A stretch of DNA of 64,000 bases from Amborella trichopoda (Eukaryota > Streptophyta > Magnoliopsida > Amborellales > Amborellaceae). The stretch covers positions 1,131,508 through 1,195,507 of the forward strand of contig NW_006498572.1 in the NCBI RefSeq assembly GCF_000471905.2. The letters run 5' to 3'. The translations under genes were made by a program, and so were the position numbers. Shown piece by piece: positions 22,698 through 34,630 of the stretch. Positions within the stretch are counted from its first letter, which is position 1; every line of letters starts with the position of its first letter. The notes below the pieces were generated by a model, which searched no databases, was not told where the DNA came from, and worked only from the letters and a program-made list of their open reading frames with translations.

Positions 22698-23500
22698 CCA
22701 TGGACGCCACAAGGAAGCCAAATCATGGAAAGACCAATTTCCATGTAGAAGGGAAGTCTCACCAGGGCTAATAGAGCAATGGAAAATCCTTTTTTCTAGG
22801 GCACGAAAATATTTTCCAAGGAAATACCTTTTTTCCGATTTTACCAACATGGAGAAGGTATAACACTGTAGTAAATGAGAAAATATTTTCCCCACTTTCA
22901 TGGAAGCAGCAATATATTTTTTGGTAATTCAATGGAGAAGATAATCCCCTACTGGTTTCTTCAATGGAGTTTTTTTTTTGAAGCTATTGGTGGGGTGCTG
23001 TAAATGGGAACGGAGACCACAACATAGGGATTAGGGTGTGGGGGTGCTACCACCACAACCCCAAAGCCTTTCCCATGGAAGCGGCATTCCCTGCAGTTCT
23101 TTAGATCCCAAACCATTTTTGTACCCGTCTGATTAAAAACTTTGGCAGCTAAACCCTGCACCACTTGCCCGCCACACCCCGAGCGCACTTTTAACAATCT
23201 TTCTTTCTTTAAGTGCTCTATGTGTGTGTGTCGGTTATGCAATTTTCCTGGAAGGAAACCTAGGAAGCACGATTGATAATAGAGCTCGTATTGTGTATTT
23301 GAAGAATTCCATGAGCAGATATGAAGGCACTGGTAGTCGAAAACCAAAGGGCTTCATTAACATGGAGGCTAGTTCTGAGTATTTCCATTGTTTCATTTGC
23401 CTTTGGTCTTGTATTGTTCTATTGCCCTATTGTTGTGAAAATTTGAAAATAGTTTTGTACGTTCTCTCTATTATGGGTGAATCTTTTCCATTTTAATTTT
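22119..23500. other. Stretch without a recognised gene
   Basis: This is mostly AT-rich. It contains an (AG)n run at about 22664-22693. Short frames here are not supported by any domain. Confidence 0.5.
22664..22693. repeat. (AG)n microsatellite
   Basis: This is a near-perfect GA dinucleotide run of about 30 bp. Confidence 0.95.
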
Positions 23501-23504
23501 TAAA

Positions 23505-24865
23505 CATCTTAATAGCCATGCACTTGTTGGTGATTTAATAGAATCGAGATTTCTTCATATTCATAAAACACTGCGTGCTACCCATATGTTCGATTTACTT
23601 TTAAAACACAATGATAAAAATGTCATTTGGGTACAACATGCCATTAAAGATGCTAAGTTAATAGTGGACTTTATGTATTGGCTTACCAATGTTTTAGATA
23701 TAATGAGAAAGCATACTAATGGAAGGGAATTGAACACATATGGTAAAACTAGATTTTCTACTAAATTTTTGATAGTTTAATTTGTATCGTTAGTAAAAGA
23801 AAGTTTGAGATTAATGGCTGAATCCTCTGAGTGGAGAGCTAAGTATTATAGCAAGAGTAAAAATAGGAAAAAAATCACAGAAATAATTCAAAGCTCCAAA
23901 TTTTAGAATGATGCGGTAGCTACAATCACAACATTAGAGCCTCTTATCAAAGCGTATCATTTGGGTGATAAAGAGGGGTCAACCATAGGATATTTATATG
24001 AAGCAATGCAAAGGGCAAGGAAACCACTTAAGAGAAATTGTAATGACAATGAATCTAGATATCTTGAATTGTTGAATATCTTTGAAAAGAGGCAAAAGGG
24101 AAATATAATTCACCCTATTCAAGCTGCTACCGCATTTTTTAACCCAACTTTAATGTGTGATGGGTTTGTTAAATTTGATAATGTTGAAGTGAAAGTTGGA
24201 ATTACGTTGACTTCAAATACAATGATCCAGAACAAAAGAGTGTACTCTTTTAAGAGGTGTTAAAGTACCATATGCAGGATTCAAATATATTTGATGGTGT
24301 TGTAATGGGATTATTATGAACTACTCATCCTCGTAAGTATCTTCTTGAATATTAGTTTTTTGTATCTTATTGAATTATTTGTATTTCCAATATTTTAAAA
24401 AAAAAAAATATTTTAGTTGTAAATATATAGCTAAAACTTTCTCATTATGTAGGACTTTGGTGGAAAGTATGTGGAGAAAGCATTCCACTGGTTCGAATAG
24501 TTGCCATTCTAGTTTTGAGCCAATTATGTAGCTTATCGGCATGCGAAACAAATTGGAGTGCTTTTGAGGCAACTCAAACAAAAAAAAAGAATAGATTGAC
24601 ACCAACTATGTTAACCGACTTGATTTACATAAGAGTGAACTCGAAGATGATGACTGCATCTCGTGAAAATGAAATTCATAATTGTAATGCTATTAATCTT
24701 GAACATCTTGGTTCATTACTAGAAGAGGTTTCCAAAGAGGCAGAATATGATGACACCTCCCTAGATGATGATGATTATGATGATGATGGTGATGCATGGC
24801 GACATGACTTGAGGATTACACCTTCCCGAAATCCTAACTTTTCTATTGACTCTACCATACCTTAA
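23505..24865 (+). pseudogene. hAT-family transposase relic (DUF659/dimerisation type)
   Basis: One frame from about 23505 to 24263 encodes hAT-like sequence (HALVGDLIES, then RATHMFDLLLKHNDKNVIWV, then SSEWRAKYYSKSK), with stops at 23778-23780 and 23904-23906. A second part from 24453 gives LWWKVCGESIPLVRIVAIL followed by CSLSACETNWSAFEATQTKK, matching the WW...SS..CERNWS.FE dimerisation block of plant hAT transposases. Between them is a canonical intron: GTAAGT at 24333 and TTATGTAG ending 24452, joining at the LWW motif. A further in-frame stop lies shortly before the intron (about 24315). The C-terminal tail is aspartate-rich (GAT repeats near 24760-24790). The N-terminal BED finger and terminal inverted repeats were not found. 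A hAT transposase cuts and pastes its element in the nucleus; this copy cannot work. Confidence 0.75.
24333..24452 (+). other. Retained intron in the hAT relic
   Basis: It is 120 bp with GTAAGT at the 5' end, a T-rich tract with a poly-A run in the middle, and TTATGTAG at the 3' end. Removing it places the exon ending CATCCTC directly before the conserved LWW motif in a compatible frame. Confidence 0.6.
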
Positions 24866-26078
24866 ACTTAATTTTGAATATTTATAGTTAAATGATGGCA
24901 TGAGAGTTATGAGACATCTAAATTAATTGACTTAATTATATTAGTCTATTAAAGTTTTATGGATGGATTAGTTATTTATGGCTTTGAAATATTTTTTATT
25001 TTTTAGAATTTCAAAATTTTAAATATTTTAAACTCATCCGATTTTTTTAGCCTAGTATGATATATACACGATATCTTTACGTTAAGTAGTTTGGCCGATC
25101 CATATTTTTTACCTGTTTTTTCCTCTGACTTTTTAAAATATAAATGATTTGTTTTTTATTTTATTGTGAGCCAATTTATTGATAGTCCCCGACTTGCTAG
25201 CTATGCTTTCAAGCCTTACCTTTTTGTTCCTCACTTTTTTGGTCCAATTTTAGTTGCCAAACAAAAAACATCATTTTTCAATAGATGATTTTTGCATGGT
25301 CTTTTTCTTGGTTTTAACTTAATTGTTCATATTTGCGTTATTTAGTCACTAAGGAAAATAAAAACGAATTTCTACTCTTTCTTGTTAATAAAATTTCCAT
25401 TTTTAAGTCCTTTTGCTTTCGAAAAAAAAAAAATCCAATTTATGATAAATAAATAAGTCCTTTCGAGAGCTACTTTGTTCTCAAAGAAAATTTTCCATCT
25501 TACCAAAAAAAAAGTTTTTTCGAAGCCTATTTTATTTCTTTAAAAAAGAAAACTATTTTGCTAAAAAAAAAAAATCCTTTGCCAATTTTGCACTTTAATT
25601 ATCGCCATTTGCATCTTTGGGATCCTCATTACTAAAAAAGAAAAAAGGATTTAAAAAATCAATCCTCACAAGAAATAACTAAGTCAATGAAAACCAAGGC
25701 ACCCTTTTTCAGTGCACTCGAATCAATGTAAAGTCAGGGCACACCTATGAATGGTGCCTTGTGCCCATTCTCTTCCCTATTCGAATTTATTGAGGTGTCA
25801 CTTAAAACCCCCCACTCTAGTTTTGCTTCCGATTGAGTTACCCTCGATTTGGGGTACGCCTTAATTGGTACGAAGTTTGCCTTTTGCTATTTTCTTTATT
25901 TTGCACCTGTTTGTTGAATAAACATATCTCGCATGCCCTTGTGCTCAATTACACACCATTACTCATTGTATATCACTAAACGGCAATTGGGAGAGTGAGC
26001 CCTTGACGACAGTGTACCCTTTTTATATTCCCAGTCAATAAAACCTAGCAACTTTGCTTACGACCCATAGCTGCCTAT
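24866..26078. other. AT-rich stretch without a recognised gene
   Basis: Many A and T homopolymer runs are present. From about 25690 the composition becomes more balanced, and there is a possible TATA (TTTTTATATTCC, near 26020), but no terminal repeats or gene were found. Confidence 0.5.
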
Positions 26079-26770
26079 ATGGGTTGGATCGAGCCTAATG
26101 TTGGTGTACCTAAACAATTTCAAATATTTATAGCTAGGCTACCCCAATCTTTAACCTATCCTTGTATAATTGGGTTAAAGTTTTTCAATATTTTTGTGTC
26201 TTTAGACGAAGTTAGGTTATGGTCTGGCTTTGAAGCCACTTCCTCTTTCTGGCCTAGTTCAAGGGCATGCCATCGTTAGCCCAAGGGGCATGCCTGTAGT
26301 GAGTCCAAGGTGGGTTACTCCAGAAGCTTATCATGAGGTGGCATTTAACCCACCAAACCTAGAAACTGCAACTAGAATTAGGAGCACCAGTCAAACACCA
26401 TGCAGTAGAGCTCTACCACCTCCACCTCCACCTCCAATCCATGTGGATCTGGCTCAGTACGCAACCGTAGAGGAGACCATTAAGGGTCTCTTAAATACCC
26501 TTAGATGCTTGAGAGTGCGTGATTACATGCCTCCCGAGCCATATCTAGATGGGTACAATGATCTCCTACTCGGTCTTGTTATCCTCGAAATCCAAAACTT
26601 GTTCATGGAAAAGGAGACTCACTAACGTGGTATCACAACTTCAACAAGAGATCATCCTTACACATCATGCCAAGAAATGTTGCATAGGTTCGTCGCATAC
26701 TTTCACACAAACGAAACACGGGCAGTATCTCTAGGAGAATTCACTGCCATAAAGCAAGCAATCGGTCTCT
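26079..26770 (+). pseudogene. Possible gag-like fragment of an LTR element
   Basis: The plus strand encodes a proline-rich linker (ALPPPPPPPIHVD) and then MLHRFVAYFHTNETRAVSLG followed by EFTAIKQ, which resembles the capsid block L.R.FV.HF...R...S.M.L..IKQ of Tat gags. It stops where the small copia element begins. No LTR or primer-binding site could be tied to it. Broken; assignment weak. Confidence 0.3.
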
Positions 26771-26772
26771 CA

Positions 26773-27014
26773 TGTTAACATATGGATATTTATTAATATA
26801 CATCATTATGAATACATATTAGTATGGATTTGTATCTGTATGGCTATATATCTCTTAGTTAGGTGTCTCTTAGTTATGATAAGATTAGTTAGTAAATATT
26901 CATAACTATTGGTATGTATCTTTAATTGTTATTGGATGTATATTTTTATATATATATATTTTCTTTATTAATCAATAAAGAGAGAATTCTCTGCAATATT
27001 TTGAGTTTCTAACA
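26773..27014 (+). repeat. 5' LTR of the small copia element
   Basis: It is 242 bp, with TG and CA ends, and holds TATATATATATTTTC followed by AATCAATAAAGAGAG, suitable as promoter and poly-A region. Confidence 0.85.
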
Positions 27015-27026
27015 TGGTATCAGAGC
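27015..27026 (+). other. Primer-binding site (initiator Met-tRNA)
   Basis: TGGTATCAGAGC follows the LTR directly and is the standard copia site. Confidence 0.95.
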
Positions 27027-28045
27027 AATAGGCTCATCAACTTCAGATTTGAGCTCATAACTCAGATCTGAGGTTGCCGAATTTGAGCACGGCTTTAGAT
27101 ACATTTTGACTCTCTATCAAACAATTGAACCATCTCTGATATTGTCTTTCTCTCTATTCATTTTCTTGAATGCTACTTTGTGGTTCATCAATGACCTCCT
27201 CGGGCGTGAACCCTTTATCTATGATAACATTTCAAACGATCATTAGGAGCAAATCAACAGAGGAATTCTCAAGAGTCCCTTACGTCTCTGCCCTCCTCAA
27301 CTATCTCTTATATGCATGGTACGGCCGCCCCTTTGTGTCATCTCACAACATCCTTGTGAGCACCATTAATGGGACTGAAGCTGCTATAGATTATGTCTAT
27401 GTCACAATCTTCCTCATCGACGCAAACTAAAAGAAGGCCAGGTTCAAAAAATTTCTCCTCAGAGATCTCATCTTTCTCTATCTAAATTACTCGGCTTTGA
27501 TCTCCTAAGAATTATCTTATCTTTGCATCCATGGTGCACAGTTCAAACTCAATCCCCCTTTGCACAAAACTTCAGCTCTCCTCTACTTCGATGGTTGAAT
27601 AAATCAACACTAGTAGTTTAGTGAGAGAAACTCATAGACCAAGGAAGCACTGCCAAAGGTCTCAGATTTTCTTTCGACTCATCAGGCTTTTGTCGAGTTG
27701 TGTTTCGACACTCTGCCAAGTCATGTTTCGACTCTTTGCCATTTCATGTTTCGACTCTCTACAAAACAGCCTTTGTCTCTGTTCTGGTCTGTGTTCTGGA
27801 CTGCGAGTTGCTAAATCTGTCTCGAACTGTGAGTTGCTGAATATGTCTCGGATCCACACCGACTTCTGTTGGCACTTCCTAGTGTCATTATGTGCTTGTT
27901 GGCCAAGTAATCTGAGCATTCAGACCACTGCTTCTATTGGTCATGCCATGCACGTTAAGACTTAAAGATCTAACTCGTTTGTTTATGCAACTTATTGTTC
28001 AAACTCTAACTACTTTGTGTAAAAGCATCTTGAGTTTGAGGGGGA

Positions 28046-28290
28046 GTTAGCGTATAGATATCTATAATGATATACATCATTATAAATACATATCAGTATG
28101 GATATGTATATGTATGGGTATATATCTCTTAATTAGGTGTCTCTTAATTACGATAAGATTAGTTAGCAATTATCTATAATTGTTGGTATTTATCTTTAAT
28201 TGTTACTAGCCGTATATTTATACGGGGTCTTGTATGTTCTTTATTAATCAATAAAAAGAGAGTTCTCTACAATATTTTGAGTTTCTGACA
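28046..28290 (+). repeat. 3' LTR of the small copia element
   Basis: It matches 26773-27014 through landmarks TATATATCTCTTA, GGTGTCTCTTA, GATAAGATTAGTTAG and TTATTAATCAATAAA. It is preceded by the purine tract. Confidence 0.85.
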
Positions 28291-28390
28291 AGTCATTCAC
28301 AAAAAATTTCACTAGTTTCATGACTTTTGCCTCGTGAGTTGTTCGGATGTCCAATCACCAAACAATTGGAGGTTGGCTTAATAATAGAAA

Positions 28391-28578
28391 GAGTAATGAT
28401 CCTATAGGACCCTCCCCCACCCATATGTGTAGGATCACCATCAAAGTTGGCACGGATCTCTAGAAAAGTTATCACATAGGTGTGGGATTTGACTTTTCTA
28501 TAGATCCGTCCTAAATTTAATGGTGATTCTTTGGGATCCTACACACGAGTGGGGGAGGGTCCTATAGGATCATTTCTC
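28391..28578. mobile_element. 188-bp stem-loop MITE with 9-bp flanking duplication
   Basis: The ends are inverted repeats starting GAGTAATGATCCTATAGGAC and GAGAAATGATCCTATAGGAC, and nearly the whole element folds back on itself. It is flanked by TAATAGAAA (28382-28390) and TAATGGAAA (28579-28587), a 9-bp target-site duplication with one change. Nine bases and long terminal inverted repeats suit a Mutator-derived MITE. Confidence 0.85.
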
Positions 28579-28587
28579 TAATGGAAA

Positions 28588-29194
28588 ATAATATTACATG
28601 GGGGCATCCACTATTAATTTACTTGATGTTAGAGAGAATTGCCTTATAACATACTACTTCTCAATCTGCATAAGGCCTAGCACCAGCTCAACCCTCATAC
28701 CATAAAGACAAGCCCCCCCGCTCACATATCACGACATGACCTCAGCTAACCATTATTGTGGATGGGTATATGTGACAAACAAGGCACAACTTAGACAAAC
28801 CCAAGCATAAATTCACCCACTATAGCCAAGGAGCATGAGAAAGATCCAAAGAGAAGAAACATTAGACAAAATCACATCTGATTAATAAAAGTAAGTCTCA
28901 ACACATCGGGATCAAAGCCCTAACTCTTGATCCTATGTGCTTATCTCGCTGGTTCAAATGCCCATGGGCCAAGGAGCCAATTATGGGTGCAAGGGGTAAC
29001 CTGTGCACCTAATTCCCCTTCTCTAGCACCTCATACAGGGGCAGCTTGGTTATTTCATTGAAAACATCAGGAGTTTAATGGAAAATTCAACATATTTGGG
29101 GCAAATAACAAAAAAACTTGAGCAGTTAAAGGAGAGCCTCAGTTAAATGAGCATACCCATGCAGACTAATGGTTAAGGGATTGGCAAATCAAGA
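28588..29194. other. Stretch without a recognised gene
   Basis: Nothing supported was found on either strand. Confidence 0.5.
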
Positions 29195-29792
29195 GTGACA
29201 CCGAGTTTGGAGACCTTAACATCGAGTGAAACAACACAAGTGTCCAAATGGAGTGCATCGGTTGTGGTCAAAGAGGTGCCAGACACCAACTTAGTCATTG
29301 AGGGGTACCTGCGGGTAACCAAGAATAAAATCTCCCTACCACTTGAAGAAAGGGGAAAATGGTTGCACTCCATAGGGAATATCCCGACGCTTATACTTGA
29401 TCTTGAGGCAGAATATCAATGAAGCTAGACTCTGAAGAAGGGCAACGAAACGTCAAGGCCCCACACGTTGAATCAATGGATAGCAAGAAGCTGACAGTAG
29501 GAGAAACAAAGACACAAGCTGAGGAAGAAATGTGGATACCACATACTTGTGTCAAACCAAACAAGAGAGACAAAAAAAAAACAGAGAAGAGAGATAAAAA
29601 AAAAAAAAAAGACAAAAAAGAAAGAAAGCCAAAAAAAGGCCAGGCTGAACACCATAAAGGGCTGCCTCTATAAAAGAAAAGAAAAATTGTCGTGTTGAAT
29701 ACCCAAAAAGGCCCCCATGCAATAAAACATGAAAAAAGAAAAGAAAAAAGATTTAATCTATCACAAAATGAAAGAATGGCATCGAAGTTCAA
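29195..29792 (+). other. Unrecognised coding-like stretch with lysine-rich tail
   Basis: Two plus-strand frames follow each other (29195-29422 and 29419-29673). The first has ordinary composition (EGYLRVTKNKISLPLEERG). The second ends in a lysine-rich run caused by A-rich DNA at 29571-29640. The T-rich opposite strand yields a phenylalanine-rich frame that is not credible. The layout is like the region downstream of pol in some plant LTR elements, but no match can be named. Confidence 0.2.
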
Positions 29793-31216
29793 AATCTCAA
29801 GGAGTCAATGTGCAATCACCCAAATGCATTTGCCCAATTGATCAAGGGGTAAGACCTCCCAGACAATTCGAAAAGACCTCGACTCTCTGAACACCAGAAG
29901 TCGATGGTGGTGAGAACGATATCAGAAACCCAAAGACACTCCAAAGCACTAGGGGCCGTGTTCCTCGCTTGCCAAGACCTAGGCTTGACTGAAGACCCTA
30001 AGACCGTCCTTTGGATCACAACGTGAAGACTAAAAGATTGGGGCTAAAAAGCACATGAGGATTCCAAATCACAGAAGAATAGTTAGGGTCAGCTCGGCAC
30101 TCAATAATGATCAAGTCATCTTCATCCTGTAACGAGAGAATTTCTTAAAGAAATAAAAAAATTCGCAACACAGGGCAAGAAAATGATTTTCAAACATTTT
30201 TCTTTATAGTTTGATGTTTTGTTAATAAAAATCTTCAACCAAGAAAATTCCAAAGCAATCTCCATCACCACAAGATGGCCACAAATGGAAAAATTGTAAG
30301 GCCCACCTTCCATGTTTCAAGAAGGAAAACTGGTGAGCAAGTTTTTTTAAGACCTCCCTTTCTTCAAGAATTTCGATCATCTATCTTAAATTTTGTTTCA
30401 TTTTTCAAGCTTCATTTTAGAAATAGTCACAATTTGGATATTTTAAACTTTGTGTCTATGGTTTTGAAAACCTTAATTATTTTGTTAAATTCTTAACCTA
30501 GCATTAGTTTATGTTTCTAAGACATCATCCCATTAAAACTTTTTCAAAATATTCTAAAAGACAAAGGAGTTAGATTGGCTGCTTGTAATTAAGAATACGT
30601 TGGGTACTGCAGAATAAAAAGGATCGAACCTGAAGTCTAAAGTAGCACCGAGCATGTTATGATATATTTTTAAGTGTCAATTGATGTATAATTTTGCTTT
30701 GTTAGTTTGTATATTGCTAAATTTTCAATAGCACATTATTCATGTATAGTTTAGTGATCTCTCTTTATAAGTGGTATTGTTCATGTATAAGGGACCTACA
30801 TAGAGTTGTCTCATCTCCATTTGAGTATATTTTGAAGCCATTAAATCATTGCAGTTACAATAACTTTGTTGTAATTTCATTTTGGAGGATGTAATTTAAA
30901 TGTATTGACAAAATTTTAAAGTTGTATTGTCTAGTCATTGTGTACAATGTACTCCCTTGCAAGAGATTTTCTTTCTTATATACTCGCACATAAACCACAA
31001 TCAGTTAAACTCTAATTAAATGAACCCAAACCCACTTAGTTAATGCGCTAAAGTCACTTGGATCCCTTTAAACCTTCCAGTTAAGCTTCAACCCCTTTTT
31101 AACCTACTTGATTTTGTTTAAATGTTCCTAATTACGATGATCCATTCTTGAACACCTTCTACTTTCCCCCTAAGCCCCAGATTATGAGTCCCTAACCTAG
31201 TTTAAACCATAACCTA
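29793..31216. other. Stretch without a recognised gene
   Basis: This is AT-rich toward the right. No domain, terminal repeat or RNA gene was seen. Confidence 0.5.
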
Positions 31217-31589
31217 CTGGGATCGATTGGTGAAAGATCAGTAAGAGTTTATAACATAAACAACTATTGTGCATTCATATCGATATAAACAAGCAATGAA
31301 AACTACACAATAATAAAGCAAGAATATGAAATGAAAAATTCAGCAGCATGCATTCACAAAGCACAAAGATTTAACGTGGTTCGATCACAAATCATAACCT
31401 ACATCCCAAGGAGAATGGCGAGAGACTTTACTTACTTATTTGGGAAGGATACAAGGTAAAATCAAACTCAAAACATCAATTTCCAGCAGCCCTTTCTCGC
31501 TCTAAGCAGGGTCCAAACCTTCTATTTTCCCCTTAAGCCCTATATTAGAAGTCCCTAACCTAAATTCGACCTTAACCTATTGAGATCGA
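31217..31589 (-). repeat. Partial copia-2 LTR plus linker in tandem
   Basis: The stretch 31217-31518 repeats the first 300 bases of the LTR, and 31519-31589 is a linker with AGTCCCTAACCTA. A similar linker also precedes 31217. The same arrangement is present at copia-1. Confidence 0.75.
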
Positions 31590-32226
31590 TCGATAAAAAA
31601 TCAACCAGGGTTTGAAACATTCACAGCTATTGTGCATTCATATTAGTATAAACAAGTAATAAAAAATATACAATATCAAAGTAAGAACATGAAATGGAAA
31701 ATCCAACAACATGCATTTACAGAGCACAAATATTTAACGTGGTTAATTACAAATCGTGACCTGCATCCACAAGAGAATGGAACGACACTTTACTTACTCA
31801 TTTGGGAAGATTACAAGCTGAAATCGAGCTCAAAACATCAATTCCCAACAATGGCTTTCTCAGTCTAAGCATCGTCCAAAATAGGGCACTAAGAATACCT
31901 AAAAAAGGGTTCTCTTTGATACTTTCTCTCACTAAAATAAGGCACACAGTAAACTCACAATAGAGTTCAAGCCTTTTGCTCACTTTCTCTTGCTAAAACA
32001 GAGCACACAGTAACCCTCAACAGAAAACCCAATTGGAGCCCAATCCCTCTATATTTTTCTCACTCTTTCTCTCTCTAAAAAAACGGGTTTTAATCCCTTT
32101 AGTTTCTAAAGTTCCTACGACATCACAACCATTGGGTTAGATGCAATCTAATGGTCTAAAATAAAAGAAAGAGAAAAAGAGAAATAAAAGAACCACATAT
32201 GTGATTTGTCTTCACACATGTAACAA
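31590..32226 (-). repeat. 3' LTR of copia-2
   Basis: It spans about 637 bp from GAGATCGATCGATAAAAAATC to CACACATGTAACA and matches 19644-20283 along its length. Confidence 0.85.
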
Positions 32227-32227
32227 T

Positions 32228-33990
32228 CTCCCACTTGAAGACAAAATCACAAAGCCTCTGAGATAACCACCAATGCACCACTCTCGATCCACTCAAGGTT
32301 ACGTCTCCTCCAACCTAAAAAGTCTTCTACACATCATATTCTTTTCAGTTGATAAAATATTTGTTAAAATATCTGCACGTCTCTTCTCAATGTGAATATT
32401 GTTCACCTGCAATTCTCCACGCTCATGGGCCAACCGAATAAAATGGTATCTGACCTCTATATGCTTTATCTTTTAATAATAAGTTGTATTCTTAGCCAGA
32501 TGAATACCACTTTGGTTATCACAATGCACAATGTATTTATCCTTCTTCACCCCAAACTGGTGAAGTGACCTCAACCATATTATTTCCTTCGCTGCTTCAT
32601 TTAGTGCCACATACTCAGCTTCAGTTGATGACAAGGTAATAATATCTTGCAACTTTGATATCCAGCTGACCGTACTACCACCAACATTGAAAATGTATCC
32701 AGTGGTAGACCTTCTAGTATCACGACATCCTTCTGAATCTGCATCTACATAACCGACAACTTTCAATAATGAATTTTAAAAACACAAACGTACATTTCAT
32801 GTCCCCTTCAAATAACGAAGGATTCACTTAACTTCCTACTAATGTTCCCAACTTGGATTAGACATAAATCTAGAAACAACTCCCGTTGCGTGGATAATAT
32901 CAGGTCTAGTACAAACCACACATCAAACTACCCACTGCAGAAGTATATTGAACATTTTTCATCTTACATTTATCTACTTCATTCATTGGACCGTCCTTTT
33001 TAAACATCTTAAAATGTGTAGCTAATGGCGTAGAAATAGGTTTGCAGTCAATCATATTAATGCACTAAATAAATTTAGAAATATTCTTAGATTAACTTAA
33101 TCAAAGCTTACCTTGATTTCTATCTCTTTGGATATGCAGGCCAAAATCTTCTTGGTTGGTCCAAGCTTCTTGTTGGTAAATTGCTTGGATATATCAAGCT
33201 TTAAACGCTTGATTTCACTTAGATCATTGCTAGCAACATGCATATCATCTATATAAAGCAACAAAACAATAAAAGAATCATATGCTGAACCCTTGAAGTA
33301 CAAACAACAATCAAAATCGTATCTAGAATAGCCTTCACCTAGCATAAAACTGTCAAATTTATTATACCATTGCCTAGATACTTGTTTCAAACTATACAAT
33401 CCCTTTTACAACTTGCAAACCAAGTTAGGATTGGTTTTGTTCTCAAAATCTTCAGGTTGATACATAAAAATTCTTCATCAAGATCATCATACAAGAATGC
33501 GATTTTAATATCAAGTTCCTCTAGCTCCAAATTCAAGTGAGCAATCAAAGATAAAATGATTCTAATAGAGTTATGCTTAACAACATGAGCAAAAAATTCA
33601 TTAAACTCAATACCTGGTTTTTGCTCATAACCTTTCACCGCAAATCTAGTCTTATATCACATAAGATCATTTACCTCCTACTTAATAACATATACCCACT
33701 TAGTTTTCAATGTTTTCTTCCCTTGTGGAAGTTCCACTAACTTCCATGTATCATTCTTATGCAAAGCATCATTCTCCTCTGTTGCCTTATACCACTTTTC
33801 AGCATTAGGGCAATAAATAGCCTCCTGAAAAGATTCAGATTCACCACTATCAGTATACAAAGCATAATATAAGGAAGGAGAATACATTTACGTAGGCTTG
33901 TGAGGGAGTATGGATCATCTAAATTTTGGATCAAGTGTAACTGGTAGTCCTTCTTCATCTTGAATTAATTCAGTGTCATTCTCATAACTA
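32228..33990 (-). pseudogene. Reverse transcriptase and RNase H region of copia-2
   Basis: The RNase H portion (32473-32766) has [31 protein letters not shown] and [12 protein letters not shown], all standard copia RNase H motifs. The reverse transcriptase portion (33097-33399) has MYSLKQVSRQWYNKF and the catalytic-box variant LLLYIDDM. The N-terminal part (33678-33887) has NDTWKLVELPQGKKTLKTKW. The frame is broken in several places. Confidence 0.85.
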
Positions 33991-34110
33991 ACATCACCTC
34001 TGTCAAAACTATTTGAGCTTGAGCTTCACTCTCTTGCACTTGCCGAGGTAAAACAACGGGATTTGGTTCTTGTATATATCCACATCAAGTCTTTCTTGTT
34101 TTTGCTCTTC

Positions 34111-34619
34111 CTACTTCTTTTCAGCAAACATTACATTCTCATTAAAGAGAACATCCCGATTTCTGATAGTCTTATTTGCAATAGGATCCCAAATCTTATA
34201 ACATTTATCATCACCACCATACCCAAGAAAAGAAAATCTTCTTGACTTGGCATTCAGCTTAGCTCTATTCTCATTGGGCACATGAACATAAGATTCACAC
34301 CCAAATGTTCTAAAGTGTTCATATGACACACTTTTACATCTACGTAGAATTTCAGGTATTTCATCATTCAAGGATGCACTGGGAGATTTATTGATTAAAT
34401 ATACAACTGTATTACCAGCTTCAGCCCAAAATTGTTTACCAAGACCAGATTGTGAAAGCATGCTTCTTACTCTTTTAATGATGGTCCTATTCATTCTCTC
34501 AATGACACTATTTTGTTGTGGTGTCTCAAGAATAGTCCTTACCCTATGAATGTCATTTTCTCTGCAAAAAAGATCAGAGGCATTCGAGCAATATTCACCA
34601 CCATTATTAGTTTGCAAGC
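34111..34619 (-). pseudogene. Integrase region of copia-2
   Basis: The block reads TNNGGEYCSNASDLFC, ETPQQNSVIERMNRTI and FRTFGCESYVHVPNENRAKL, the copia integrase core (D, D and E positions around the second and third blocks) followed by the conserved C-terminal FLGYGGDDKCYKIWDP. It would insert the cDNA into the host chromosome. Broken overall, although this stretch reads clean. Confidence 0.85.
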
Positions 34620-34630
34620 ATTTTATAAAA

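Larger units (their letters stand above)
26773..28290 (+). mobile_element. Small non-autonomous copia element
   Basis: A complete structural copy runs from TGTTAAC (26773) to TTTCTGACA (28290). The 5' LTR is 26773-27014, the primer-binding site 27015-27026 is a perfect TGGTATCAGAGC, the internal part is only about 1.0 kb, a purine tract GAGGGGGAG (28038-28046) abuts the second LTR, and the 3' LTR is 28046-28290. No gag or pol domain is recognised inside, so it depends on other elements. By eye the two LTRs differ at roughly one base in seven, so it is old. No clear target-site duplication was seen. Confidence 0.85.

Noticed and set aside
27621-27965. A 114-codon frame in the small copia element
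   Set aside because: It contains repeated CFDTL/HVSTLC-like text from short internal repeats (TGTTTCGACTCTCTGCC type) and matches no gag or pol domain.
29391-29792. Minus-strand frame of 133 codons rich in Phe and Leu
   Set aside because: It is the complement of an A-rich stretch. Its hydrophobic text is a composition effect, not a membrane protein.
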